Of a DNA stretch of 64,000 bases, positions 1 to 8,568 are shown one piece after another. Made by a program: the position numbers and the translations under genes. The stretch's first letter is position 1; each line of letters starts with the position of its first letter. Below the pieces are notes generated by a model, which was not told where the DNA came from, searched no databases, and saw only the letters and a program-made list of their open reading frames with translations. Source of the stretch: Thermococcus henrietii (GTDB lineage: Archaea > Methanobacteriota_B > Thermococci > Thermococcales > Thermococcaceae); contig NZ_LT900021.1 in the NCBI RefSeq assembly GCF_900198835.1, positions 1,426,001-1,490,000 on the forward strand. Reading direction: 5' to 3'.

Positions 1-475
1 CCACCCCGTTGCTCGTGGTCAGGTAAAGCCTGTTGTGGTCGGTGTAGAGAACCCCTGCCACGCGCTTGGCACCTTCGCTCAGGGCGGTGTTTATGGCAAT
101 CTCGACGTAGTCGTTCGGCTCGTCGAGCTCAACTATCGCCTTATCGAAGGTCTCGGGGATGTCTTTATACTGGAACGGCCCCTCGGCGATGCCGTAGTAG
201 TCCTCCTTGGGCGAGAGGTTCTCGATGTTCTTCTTGAGGGTCTTCAAAACCCGCTCAACGTTCTCCTCGCTCAGCTCGGTTATGGTTGTGCTCGCTATCC
301 TCTTGTCCTTCTCGACGAAGAGTTCAACCTTCCTCTCGTGCCAGTGCTTGGCAACGGTAATCTCGTTGTTGGCAAAGCGCACCTGCCTACGGTTCGTTTC
401 GTAGCTCAGAACGACGACGTCGCCGAAGCCAAGCTCTTCAGCCTTCTTGAGTATGAACTCGTTAAGCTCGAACAT
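1..475 (-). CDS. tldE: TldE/PmbA-type metalloprotease-like protein, 5' part only
   Basis: Partner of TldD in the heterodimeric TldD/TldE peptidase; in bacteria the pair processes modified peptides, and TldE supplies the non-catalytic subunit. About 158 residues are visible; the C-terminus lies beyond the window edge. The product starts MFELNEFILKKAEELG, has the long N-terminal alpha/beta domain typical of the family and contains the stretch ANNEITVAKHW. The ATG at 475 follows GAGGTGG at good spacing and lies 10 bases after the tldD stop, so the two are cotranscribed. The subunit assignment (TldE rather than a second TldD) rests on the adjacency to a complete TldD carrying the metal motif and on N-terminal similarity; the C-terminal domain cannot be checked. 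Confidence 0.85.
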   Translation of the reverse strand, partial: MFELNEFILKKAEELGFGDVVVLSYETNRRQVRFANNEITVAKHWHERKVELFVEKDKRIASTTITELSEENVERVLKTLKKNIENLSPKEDYYGIAEGPFQYKDIPETFDKAIVELDEPNDYVEIAINTALSEGAKRVAGVLYTDHNRLYLTTSNGV

Positions 476-485
476 CGCCACCACC

Positions 486-1904
486 TCACGGCCTCCTCAG
501 CGGTATGTCCCTAAGCCTCGCGTGCGCTCCGCCCATCCAGACGGGGACGCCCTGTCCCGGCTCGCCCTTGCCACAGGTTCCGGGGTAGAACTCAACCTCC
601 TTACCAACGGCGTCAACACTGCTCCACAAAGCTCTCGTGGTTATCTCGAGGATTGGCCTCCTGACCGGGTGTTTTATCTCTCCGTTCTCGATGAGATAAG
701 CTTCCCTGCCGATGTACCTCTGCTGGTAGCGCCTGTCGTCTATGTTCCACTCGTTGAAGGACACCATGTAGACGCCGAGCTTTACGTCCTCAATCAGCTC
801 CTCGAAGGAGTGGTCACCGGGGGCTAAGTAAGTGTTGGCCATCCTCACTATCGGCTCGCGGTTGTAGTTTATCGCCCTCGCGGCCGCGTTCGAGCGCTGG
901 CCGAGCTTTCTGGCGTACTCCCTGTTGGTTAGGAACTCGGTTATGATTCCGTTCCTTATGAGGTATCTCGGGCGAGCCTTAACGCCCTCGTCGTCATACA
1001 GATAGAAGCCCCAGCTGTTCGGAATCGTCGGGTCGTCTATGACAGTGACTACCTCGCTCCCGATTCTCTCGCCGAGCATATCGGGCTTGACAAAGCTCTC
1101 CCCTGCCTGCGCCGCCTCCCTTCCGAAAATCCTGTCGGACTCGTAGGGGTGGCCGACGCTTTCGTGAACCGCTATACCAGCAACTTCCGGGCTTATGACG
1201 AGGTCAACCCTTCCCTCCGGTGGCTTCTTGCCCTCGGTTATGAGCCTCTTCAGGGCTTTGACGTCCTTCACCGCCCAGTTCCAAGGCTCGTCCCTCTCGA
1301 TTAGCTCAAAACCGCCGGAGAAGGCCCTCTGGACGAAGGGCGCCTGCTCCATCTGGCCGTTCTCGAAGACGACGAGGTTGTAGACAACGGAAACGCGCGG
1401 GATTTTGCTCTTCACGTAGGCGCCTTCGCTGTTGACGAAGACCTTCTTCCAGAGCTGGTCGGAGTACATTAAATAGCGCATCGGCACGTTGACACCGGTG
1501 GCCTTGACTTCCTCCTCGATTTTCCTGAGGATTTCGAGCTTCTCTTCAGGGGAAATGTCGCGGAAGTCCTTCTTCATCTTGACCTTGTAGGAAACGCGGT
1601 GGAAGTCCTCCTCGCTGAACTCAATCGGCTCGTTTCTAACCTGGGAAGCCGCTTTCGCCAGCTTGACGGCCCTCTTAACGGCCTCGGCAACGCTTTCCCT
1701 TGTCAGAACGTTCGTGCTCGCGAACCCCATTCCGCCGTCGGCGAGAACCCTTATCCCGATTCCCCTGTCGGCCTCAATGTCCATTCCCTCGGGAGAACCG
1801 TTCTTCATGGCCAGGTGAGTCCCGCTCTTCTCCTCGTAGCGGGCCTCGGCGTAGCTGGCCCCAAGCTCAAGGGCCTTTTCGACCGCGAACTCCAAAAGCT
1901 CCAT
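486..1904 (-). CDS. tldD: TldD zinc metalloprotease family protein
   Basis: Catalytic subunit of a TldD/TldE peptidase, cytosolic. The family zinc motif HExxxH is visible as HESVGHPYESD near residue 246, and the conserved C-terminal block CGKGEPGQGVPVW is present, so the protein looks complete and active at about 472 residues. In-frame starts exist at 1913 (GTG), 1910 and 1904 (ATG); I prefer 1904 because GAGGTGAT lies just upstream of it and the protein then begins MELLEFAVEKALELG like its relatives. It is the first gene of a two-gene operon with tldE. In archaea the natural substrate is not known. Confidence 0.93.
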   Translation of the reverse strand: MELLEFAVEKALELGASYAEARYEEKSGTHLAMKNGSPEGMDIEADRGIGIRVLADGGMGFASTNVLTRESVAEAVKRAVKLAKAASQVRNEPIEFSEEDFHRVSYKVKMKKDFRDISPEEKLEILRKIEEEVKATGVNVPMRYLMYSDQLWKKVFVNSEGAYVKSKIPRVSVVYNLVVFENGQMEQAPFVQRAFSGGFELIERDEPWNWAVKDVKALKRLITEGKKPPEGRVDLVISPEVAGIAVHESVGHPYESDRIFGREAAQAGESFVKPDMLGERIGSEVVTVIDDPTIPNSWGFYLYDDEGVKARPRYLIRNGIITEFLTNREYARKLGQRSNAAARAINYNREPIVRMANTYLAPGDHSFEELIEDVKLGVYMVSFNEWNIDDRRYQQRYIGREAYLIENGEIKHPVRRPILEITTRALWSSVDAVGKEVEFYPGTCGKGEPGQGVPVWMGGAHARLRDIPLRRP

Positions 1905-2054
1905 GCACATCACCTCGGATTACTGCATAGAATAGTTCACGGAGGAGTATAAAAGTCTTTTCGTTCAGATGGCGGTCGAAAGGAAGCGCAACTTGAGCAG
2001 GTGCACCAACTCGGAAAACGAAAACGTTTAATGAAAAAACCCGCACCTTTCACC

Positions 2055-3182
2055 ATGGACTACGTGGGGCGGTTCTACCTCTCAAGCCTCCTTCACCTGA
2101 CGTTCTACTCGGGCTTCTACCTAATCTACCTCCGGAGCCTCGGCCTCACCGACGGGCAGATTGGCCTCCTCATCGGCCTCTCGCTCGTTCTCGTGGCCCT
2201 GCTTGAGGTTCCAACTGGAGTGGTCGCAGATAAAATCTCGAAGAAGGCGAGCGTCCTTCTCTCTAAACTCCTGCTGGTTCCCGGGACGCTCCTCCTCTAC
2301 CTAGCGCACTCCTTTACAGGCGTTCTCATCGCAACCCTCTTTAATTCACTCGCGCTGGCCTTCCTAACCGGTGCGGAAACCGGCTGGCTCTACGAACTCC
2401 TTTCCAGAGACGGAAGGGAAAGCGAGTATCCAATGATTTACGGAAGGTTGAGGTCGTTTGAGATGGCCGGAGGCTTCGTCGAAGCCGTTAGCGGAGGCTT
2501 CATTGCTCACTCCTTCGACATGCGTTTCGCGGTTCTCCTGAGCGTCCCCTTCGCGCTCCTCTCGGCGCTAATCCTCGCCACGGTTCCAGCAGACACCGCG
2601 AGAAGTGGAGCTTCCTACGGTAGGCACCTGCTCGAAAGCCTCCGCTTCGTTAGAAACTCCCCGGAAATTCTCAGGCTTTTCGTCTACGCGAACCTCATCG
2701 GGCTTCCCCTAACGGCTTTCACGTCCTTCATGCAGCTCTACTTTTACGCCGTCATCGCTTCCGTTATAATAGTCTCGTGGATTTCCGCCGGCTACACTTT
2801 GATAGGCGGAATCTCGTGGTACGTTGACTTTGGTGAAAAGCTCAGGACCGTCATCTACAAGTGGTCTCCGGTTTTAATTCCCTCCCTAACCCTCCTCGCG
2901 GGGGTGAACGGCTGCCTCGGCTTCCCCACGCTGGTTTTTGGGAGCCTCTTCTTCGCCCAGGCGTTCAAGGAGTGGCAGGGCCGATTTCAGAGGACCATTC
3001 CCGACGAGAAGAGGGCAACAATCGGCTCGTTCTACTCGCTGTTCACGGCGACGCTGAGCGGAGGGTTAAACGCTTTGGCCGGCTGGCTCTACGGGCGCGT
3101 TGGGATAATGAAGGGTCTCGTTCTGCTGTCCATCGTTTTCCTCCTGCTCGGAGCAGGAACAGCCCTGAAAAAAGACATATAA
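2055..3182 (+). CDS. MFS transporter
   Basis: Major facilitator superfamily permease of about 375 residues with around ten to twelve hydrophobic segments. The loop after TM2 carries EVPTGVVADKISKK, the MFS signature A form (G-x-x-x-D-R/K-x-x-R/K). The substrate cannot be read from the sequence. Possible starts are ATG at 2031 and ATG at 2055; a TATA-like TTTAAT near 2027 would place transcription initiation close to 2052, so the gene may be leaderless from 2055 (MDYVGRFYLSS). It is divergent from tldD across about 150 bases and convergent with the MazG-like gene, with one base between their stop codons. Confidence 0.75.
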   Translation: MDYVGRFYLSSLLHLTFYSGFYLIYLRSLGLTDGQIGLLIGLSLVLVALLEVPTGVVADKISKKASVLLSKLLLVPGTLLLYLAHSFTGVLIATLFNSLALAFLTGAETGWLYELLSRDGRESEYPMIYGRLRSFEMAGGFVEAVSGGFIAHSFDMRFAVLLSVPFALLSALILATVPADTARSGASYGRHLLESLRFVRNSPEILRLFVYANLIGLPLTAFTSFMQLYFYAVIASVIIVSWISAGYTLIGGISWYVDFGEKLRTVIYKWSPVLIPSLTLLAGVNGCLGFPTLVFGSLFFAQAFKEWQGRFQRTIPDEKRATIGSFYSLFTATLSGGLNALAGWLYGRVGIMKGLVLLSIVFLLLGAGTALKKDI

Positions 3183-3183
3183 G

Positions 3184-3477
3184 TCAGAACTTCTCCTCAC
3201 ACTCGCACGGCTTCTTCCCGCAGTAGGGGCAGACGCCCGGATATTTTTTCTTCGCGGCCTCCTCAAGGTCAACGCCGAGAAGGTTGGCTAAACTCGCGAG
3301 CCAAGCTAAGACGTCGGCAAATTCTTCCTCCATAGCCTCGCGGTCGTTCTTCCTTATCGCCTCGCTCAGCTCTCCAACTTCCTCGACGAACCAGAGGAAG
3401 GTTCTCTCAACGCCCCTCTTCGAGTCCTTGTGGAAGTAGATTTCCCTAATCATCTCCTGAAATTCCCTGAGCTCCAT
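3184..3477 (-). CDS. MazG-like nucleotide pyrophosphohydrolase
   Basis: Small all-alpha NTP pyrophosphohydrolase of 97 residues, likely a house-cleaning enzyme that hydrolyses non-canonical NTPs to NMP and pyrophosphate. The metal-binding pattern ExxE...ExxD is visible as EEVGELSEAI (around residue 32) and EEFADVLAWL (around 52). The C-terminus CPYCGKKPCEC is a cysteine cluster that could bind a metal; I recall similar tails in archaeal members but cannot confirm that. The length suits a single-domain MazG protein. Start ATG at 3477 is preceded by GGGTGAGAG. Confidence 0.85.
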   Translation of the reverse strand: MELREFQEMIREIYFHKDSKRGVERTFLWFVEEVGELSEAIRKNDREAMEEEFADVLAWLASLANLLGVDLEEAAKKKYPGVCPYCGKKPCECEEKF

Positions 3478-3516
3478 TCTCTCACCCGGGGAAAGGGAAG
3501 AAGAGGGCCTTAAAAA

Positions 3517-4197
3517 TCACTCGCTCGCGAGGTCGATGAGCTTGCGCATATGAATGTCGACTGTGTCGAAAACCTCGGCATCGACGTCTCCGGCCTTAAC
3601 GATGAGGGGAAGCTCCGTGCAACCGAGGATGACCCCCTCGATGCCCTCCTCCCTGATGTAGCGGTTGATTAGGTCTATTATCCAGTCCCTGCTCGCGAAG
3701 TTGCCAAGAGCGAGCTCCTCCTTGATTATCCTCTCAACTTCCTCGATTTCCTCCGCGTTCGGCGTCAGGACTTCGAAGCCGGCCTCGCGGAGGGCGTTCT
3801 TGTAGAAGTCCGCGGTCATGGTCGTCTTCGTTCCAAGGAGGAGGACCCTTTTAACGCCCCTCTTTCTCATTTCCTCGATGAGGGCGTCGATTATGCTGAC
3901 CATCGGCGTGTTAATTGCCTTCTGGACGTCGGGAAAGACTATGTGGGGCGTGTTCGCGGTCAGGGCTATTATCTCCGCCCCGGCCCGCTCAAGGGCCTTC
4001 GCCGCGTTGATGAGTATCTCCTTCCTGCCATCCCAGCCCCTCGGGTTGTCCACGAACTCCTTGAAGTTTATGGAGTATATTATCAGCTCGGGATAAACGT
4101 TGGGCTCGAAGCGCTCCCTGCTGACCTCAAGGTACTTCCTGTAATAATAGCAGGTCGACTCCGGGGTCGTTCCTCCTATAAGGCCTATCTTCTTCAT
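3517..4197 (-). CDS. Aspartate/glutamate racemase family protein, first Cys replaced
   Basis: Member of the cofactor-independent Asp/Glu racemase superfamily, 226 residues. N-terminal IGGTTPEST and C-terminal LGCTELPL (Cys193) are classic. The first active-site position, normally Cys in the motif CNTxH, is Ala81 here (ANTPH), so the usual two-cysteine racemisation may be impaired; family members with one Cys (Thr in the other site) are known to work on L-amino acids only. Possible roles are an L-specific aspartate/glutamate racemase, a one-cysteine hydrolase-like enzyme, or a non-racemase. The SD GGTGA lies about 10 bases before the ATG. A palindrome centred on the TATA box lies upstream. Confidence 0.8.
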   Translation of the reverse strand: MKKIGLIGGTTPESTCYYYRKYLEVSRERFEPNVYPELIIYSINFKEFVDNPRGWDGRKEILINAAKALERAGAEIIALTANTPHIVFPDVQKAINTPMVSIIDALIEEMRKRGVKRVLLLGTKTTMTADFYKNALREAGFEVLTPNAEEIEEVERIIKEELALGNFASRDWIIDLINRYIREEGIEGVILGCTELPLIVKAGDVDAEVFDTVDIHMRKLIDLASE

Positions 4198-4234
4198 CCG
4201 GCTTCACCGGAAGTAGTAAACCGGGGTTGATATG

Positions 4235-4260
4235 AACCTTTTGGTTTAAAACGAAAGGTT
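4235..4260 (-). promoter_or_regulatory. Promoter with palindromic operator around the TATA box
   Basis: A 26-bp inverted repeat with arms AACCTTT / AAAGGTT and the TATA-like TTTAAA at its exact centre (4245-4250); 11 of 13 symmetrical positions pair. It sits about 50 bases before the start of the racemase-family gene, so the TSS would fall near 4222. A dimeric repressor here would block TBP/TFB. The binder is unknown. Confidence 0.55.
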
Positions 4261-4311
4261 TGAGAAGGGACCCGCACACAAACTGCGGGAAAAGGAGGAA
4301 AAATACGAAAA

Positions 4312-5118
4312 TCATTCGTTCTTCAAGTGGACGTCGAGCTGCGGGAACGGAATCTCTATGCCCTCCCGGGTGTAGAGCTCGTAGATTCCCCTCGTGAGGT
4401 CGCCCTTGACGGCCCAGTAGTCCTCCGTCTTGGTCCAGGCGCGGAGCTGGAGGTTTATCGAGGAGTCCGCGAGGGCCGTTATGACGACGCTTGGCTCCGG
4501 ATCGCTGAGAACCTTCGGGTGGCTCTTCATGAGGTCCATCGCGAGCTTTATCGCCCTGTCGAGGTCGGTCCCGTAGGCGACGCCTATGTCAACGTTCACC
4601 CTCCTCGTGGGCATCCTCGTGTAGTTGGTTATGACGCTCCCCCAGACGAGCTTGTTGGGGATCGTTATCAGCTTGTTGTCAGGCGTCAGGAGTTCGGTTC
4701 CCATCAGGCCGATTTTATTTACCTTGCCAGTTTTGCCCGCGACCTCCACGACCTCCCCTATGTCAACGGGCCTCAGCGCGGCGAGCCAGACGCCGGCGGC
4801 GAGGTTGGTCAGCGTGTCCTGCAGACCGAAGCCGAGGATTAGGCCTACCACCGCCGACAGACCGAGGATTACCGGCGATACCGAGATTCCAACGGCCCCG
4901 AGGGCCACGATGAGGACGATGAGGTAGAGGCCAATGGCCAGAAACCTGCCGAGGAACTCGACGACCAGCGGCGGGAGCTTGGTCTTTCTGAGGGTCCGCT
5001 TGAAGGCCCCTACGACGGCTCTCGCAATGACGTAACCCACGATGAGAATTGCGAGAGCAGAAATCAGCTGAAACGGCGTCACCCCAACGTAGGGGAGCGC
5101 CTGGTTTAGGTTCACCAT
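4312..5118 (-). CDS. mscS: Small-conductance mechanosensitive channel (MscS family)
   Basis: Tension-gated membrane channel releasing solutes at hypo-osmotic shock. The 268-residue product has about three TM helices (residues roughly 13-105), the Gly/Ala-rich pore helix GLILGFGLQDTLTNLAAG, then the beta domain beginning RPVDIGEVVEV and the alpha/beta C-terminal domain. The start at 5118 (MVNLNQALPY) is set by a GGAGGT seven bases upstream; ATG at 5133 is an alternative. A TATA-like TTTTTAAG near 5165 gives it its own promoter between it and coaBC. Confidence 0.9.
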   Translation of the reverse strand: MVNLNQALPYVGVTPFQLISALAILIVGYVIARAVVGAFKRTLRKTKLPPLVVEFLGRFLAIGLYLIVLIVALGAVGISVSPVILGLSAVVGLILGFGLQDTLTNLAAGVWLAALRPVDIGEVVEVAGKTGKVNKIGLMGTELLTPDNKLITIPNKLVWGSVITNYTRMPTRRVNVDIGVAYGTDLDRAIKLAMDLMKSHPKVLSDPEPSVVITALADSSINLQLRAWTKTEDYWAVKGDLTRGIYELYTREGIEIPFPQLDVHLKNE

Positions 5119-5182
5119 ACCAACGACCTCCATACGAAGTTTTATCAAGAAAGGTGGGAAAAAGGACTTAAAAAGGTTCGGG

Positions 5183-6388
5183 TTAGATAAGGCGCTCAAC
5201 CTCATCCCAGAGCCGCTCAGCAAGCTCGCGCTTGTCCATTCTCGGGAGCTTCTTAACACCATCGTGGGTGACGAGAAATACCTCATTCTCCTCGCTTCCG
5301 AACGCTTTGAGAGTGTTGGCAACGACGATGTCGCTTCCCGCGCGTTCAATCTGCTTTCTGGCTTCTTCGATGAGCTTATCCTCGCTCGTCTCGGCCTTGA
5401 AGCCCACGAGGAATACGTCTGGCTGAAGCTCTTTAACGCGGTCTATTACCTTCGGCGTCGGTTCGAGTTCGAGGGTAAGGCTCTTCCCGCTCTTGATTTT
5501 TTCACCGGCTTTGTTCTTAACGCGGAAGTCGCTGACTGCAGCGGCCAGAACGACGACGTCGTATTTCTTCGCCTTCAGCTCGTTCTCTATCGCCTCGAGC
5601 ATCTCCTCCACCGTTTCCACTTCAATCTGGTTCTCGACGAAGCTCGGGACGCTCCCCTTCGTCCTGATGAGCGTAACCTCCGCTCCCCTGAAGTCCGCCT
5701 CTTCGGCTATTGCAACTCCCATTCTACCACTGCTCGCGTTGGTGATGTAGCGAATCGGGTCTATATACTCCCTCGTCGCGCCTGCCGTAACTAAAACGCG
5801 CTTCCCCACGAGGCTCTTGGGGTGGAGCTTCCTGATGACGCGGTAGACTATCTCGTCTATCGAAGCTACCTTCGCCTTGCCCTCCTCGAAGCGGGGGCCG
5901 ATAAACTCGACGCCCAGCTTTTTGAGCTTCTCGATGTTCTCAACGACTATTGGGTGCTCGTACATGCTGGAGTGCATCGCGGGGGCTATCATAATCGGGG
6001 TGTGGGCGAAGGCAGTTGTTACAACGGTCGTGACGGGTGTGTCGTCTATGCCGCAGGCTATCTTGCTTATGGTGTTCGCCGTCGCGGGGCAGACGAGAAT
6101 CAGGTCGGCCTTGTTCTCGTGGTCTCCGGCCAGCTCGACGTGCTCTATGAAGCCAGTAATCTCGGTCACGACGGGATTCCCGGTGGCGAACTCCATTGCG
6201 TAGGGGTGGATTATTTTTTGAGCGTTCTCGCTCATCACCGCGTGCACTTCCGCGCCGTGTCTTATGAGCTCCCTTGCCAGCTTGACGCACTCAACCGCGG
6301 CTATGCTCCCGGGAATCGCGAGAACGATTTTCTTGCCGACGAGCTTTCTACTTTTGGTCGCGTAAATCAGCCTAACGTGGTGAAGCAT
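5183..6388 (-). CDS. coaBC: Bifunctional phosphopantothenoylcysteine decarboxylase / phosphopantothenate-cysteine ligase
   Basis: Catalyses two consecutive steps of coenzyme A synthesis: ligation of cysteine to 4'-phosphopantothenate (CoaB) and flavin-dependent decarboxylation (CoaC). The N-terminal CoaC half has IPGSIAAVE, CPATANTISK, the active-site Cys in IACGIDD and the substrate-recognition clamp APAMHSSMY. The C-terminal CoaB half has TAGATREYIDPIRYITN and SSGRMG, with the Lys-rich NKAGEKIKSG. At 401 residues it is of normal length. The start at 6388 is favoured by GGTGGT directly upstream; a GTG nine bases earlier is also in frame. Confidence 0.95.
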   Translation of the reverse strand: MLHHVRLIYATKSRKLVGKKIVLAIPGSIAAVECVKLARELIRHGAEVHAVMSENAQKIIHPYAMEFATGNPVVTEITGFIEHVELAGDHENKADLILVCPATANTISKIACGIDDTPVTTVVTTAFAHTPIMIAPAMHSSMYEHPIVVENIEKLKKLGVEFIGPRFEEGKAKVASIDEIVYRVIRKLHPKSLVGKRVLVTAGATREYIDPIRYITNASSGRMGVAIAEEADFRGAEVTLIRTKGSVPSFVENQIEVETVEEMLEAIENELKAKKYDVVVLAAAVSDFRVKNKAGEKIKSGKSLTLELEPTPKVIDRVKELQPDVFLVGFKAETSEDKLIEEARKQIERAGSDIVVANTLKAFGSEENEVFLVTHDGVKKLPRMDKRELAERLWDEVERLI

Positions 6389-6435
6389 CGGAACCACCGA
6401 GAAGAGTTGGGAGGGGAGGTTAAGAAGTTGTCGAG

Positions 6436-6954
6436 TTAAACAAGGGCTATCTCCTTCCCCGATGAGTTCGAAACGTTCGCCCTGAGCTGGATGAAGAGTC
6501 CCCCATCAACGATTGAGCTTCTGACCTTCTCGGTTTTGAGGAGGTTCACCTTACCAATCGTCAATTTAAGCACGGTGTCTATGAGCTCCTGTGGAGCGTC
6601 CGCGGAGGTGCCAACTATTATAGTGTCTGGGTAGAACTTGCTGACGTTGTAGAACAGGAGCACGACGACTGGGTATGAGCCCGTTGAGACGTCTACCCTT
6701 AGGAGAAACGCCTCGTGAATCAACCTCGCCCCGGTTTTCTCCTCCACTATCGTGACCTCAACCGGAAGCTCCACCACCGACGCCAGTCTGAGTAGGAACC
6801 TTTCAAGCGTTCCCTTTGAGATGGTCGTCCTCACAACGACGCTCTTCGCATCGTCACGATAGTACACCCACTGGAGCTTGGCGTCCTCCCTGAGGATTAC
6901 CCCCATAACGTCGTTGAGCCTCTTCACGGGAACTTCGAACTCAAGCGACATCAT
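6436..6954 (-). CDS. Conserved hypothetical protein
   Basis: A 172-residue soluble protein that I do not recognise. It has no signal peptide or membrane segment and no cysteine. The composition and alternating hydrophobic pattern (SVVVRTTIS, PVEVTIVEE, PVVVLLFYNV, DTIIVGTS) suggest a mixed alpha/beta fold of two similar halves. ATG codons at 6954 and 6951 are both possible, with GGGGATAGAG just upstream. It stands alone between coaBC and the fluoride operon and has its own TATA-like AACTTAATAAAG near 7015. Confidence 0.7.
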   Translation of the reverse strand: MMSLEFEVPVKRLNDVMGVILREDAKLQWVYYRDDAKSVVVRTTISKGTLERFLLRLASVVELPVEVTIVEEKTGARLIHEAFLLRVDVSTGSYPVVVLLFYNVSKFYPDTIIVGTSADAPQELIDTVLKLTIGKVNLLKTEKVRSSIVDGGLFIQLRANVSNSSGKEIALV

Positions 6955-6960
6955 CTCTAT

Positions 6961-6983
6961 CCCCTCTCAGGGGTTACTGTAAC
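6961..6983 (-). promoter_or_regulatory. Leader hairpin and palindrome before the hypothetical gene
   Basis: On the minus strand the perfect palindrome GTTAC-A-GTAAC (6973-6983) is followed by CCCC-TGAGA-GGGG (6973-6961), whose 3' arm is the purine-rich Shine-Dalgarno of the gene starting at 6954. Folding of the four-base stem would mask the ribosome-binding site. The palindrome lies just downstream of the expected TSS. Confidence 0.35.
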
Positions 6984-7040
6984 GTTAGTTTGTGAGAAAG
7001 TCGAGTTAAGGCTTTATTAAGTTATTGGATTTTGGTTGTA

Positions 7041-7797
<757 letters not shown>

Positions 7798-7801
7798 GCC
7801 A

Positions 7802-8032
7802 TCACCTCTGCATGTACCTCTCGGCTATCTTGAGGACCTCTTCCCTAGCCCCGTTTCCACCGAGGAGTTTGTTTCGTGAGGAGAGTGCAAAGAGCTTCAT
7901 GGCCAGGTAGAAGTTTTCGTTCAGGACGGTGGTGAGTTTAAACCGCAGGGAAGCTATCTCACGGGAGAGCTCGAAGAGTTCCCTAACGTCATCAACGTTG
8001 TTCCCCTTTGGGTGACCTGAGGAGTCTCTCAT
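7802..8032 (-). CDS. Small helical hypothetical protein in the fluoride operon
   Basis: A 76-residue protein (MRDSSGHPKGNNVDDVRELF...) predicted almost entirely helical, ending about four bases before crcB. I recognise no family. Its N-terminal part overlaps the end of another small gene (7992-8156) by 41 bases; no later start codon is in frame before the helical core, so the overlap looks real. Its LNENFYLAMKLFALSSRNK resembles the DNQNLAIMLSGMIAENKR segment of the protein encoded at 8134-8568, hinting at a common motif within the operon, which is a weak observation by eye. Confidence 0.6.
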   Translation of the reverse strand: MRDSSGHPKGNNVDDVRELFELSREIASLRFKLTTVLNENFYLAMKLFALSSRNKLLGGNGAREEVLKIAERYMQR

Positions 8033-8156
8033 TTTCAGCCCTCAGCCGGGCTATCTCCCTCCGCATGATTTCGGCATCCTTTAAAGCTTTTTGGTACTCC
8101 TCCCTGAGCTTCTCAAGTTCGCGTAGAAGTTCTTCAACCCTTCCCACTTCCCTCAC
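7992..8156 (-). CDS. Very small coiled-coil protein in the fluoride operon
   Basis: A 54-codon reading frame from GTG at 8156 (or GTG at 8147, VGRVEELLRELEKL) to TGA at 7992. The product is a single charged heptad-like helix with LREEYQKALKDAE and IARLRAENERLL, like the C-terminal helices of its operon neighbours. It overlaps the end of the upstream gene (stop at 8134) and the start of the downstream gene, the arrangement expected of translationally coupled genes. The gene is short, so the call depends on the continuity of the operon and the coiled-coil composition. Confidence 0.5.
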   Translation of the reverse strand: MREVGRVEELLRELEKLREEYQKALKDAEIMRREIARLRAENERLLRSPKGEQR

Positions 8157-8568
8157 CGAACGCGGATGACATGTAGTAGTGTATCAGCTCCTCCACCTTC
8201 GAGTAGTCCCTTTCCGGCATGCCGAGCATCTTCCTCAACCTCTTGTTCTCGGCTATCATCCCCGAGAGCATTATCGCCAGGTTCTGGTTGTCCATGGCCG
8301 AGTAGTACGTCTTGAACTTTAAGGGGGACCAGTGACCTTCGAGCTCGTAAAGTTTCTCCTCAAGCCCGTTTATTTCCTCTTCAATTCTTCTTAGCTCCTC
8401 GTCATTAACTTCCTCGTCAACGTATCCATCGAGGAGGATAACCCGAAGTGCTTCTTCAATTCGAAAACCGTGCTTTTTGCTCACTTCTTCTATTCGCCGC
8501 CACAGGTCGTCGGGTATTGTGAAGCTAACCTTTCTCCACCTTCCCTTTGCCCACACCGTTATCTTCAT
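8134..8568 (-). CDS. Hypothetical protein with RHH-like N-terminus and coiled coil
   Basis: A 144-residue protein beginning MKITVWAKGRWRKVSF. Residues about 15-48 (SFTIPDDLWRRIEEVSKKHG) resemble a ribbon-helix-helix DNA-binding motif: a basic beta strand, then two helices. It is followed by an acidic coiled coil and the helical MIAENKRLRKMLG. A DNA-binding or membrane-adaptor role are both possible; I do not recognise the family. The ATG at 8568 has GGGTGGTG upstream. It overlaps the preceding gene by 44 bases. Confidence 0.65.
   Translation of the reverse strand: MKITVWAKGRWRKVSFTIPDDLWRRIEEVSKKHGFRIEEALRVILLDGYVDEEVNDEELRRIEEEINGLEEKLYELEGHWSPLKFKTYYSAMDNQNLAIMLSGMIAENKRLRKMLGMPERDYSKVEELIHYYMSSAFGEGSGKG

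Noticed and set aside
35-514. Plus-strand open frames opposite tldE/tldD
   Set aside because: They mirror the codon structure of real minus-strand genes (high GC at third positions) and have no SD or family match. The same applies to most long open frames opposite pyk, thermosome, cydA and the Mrp genes.
8134-8568. Considered a CopG/Arc-type transcription regulator for the fluoride operon
   Set aside because: Only a loose similarity in the first 45 residues; the rest is coiled coil, and control by the riboswitch is sufficient.
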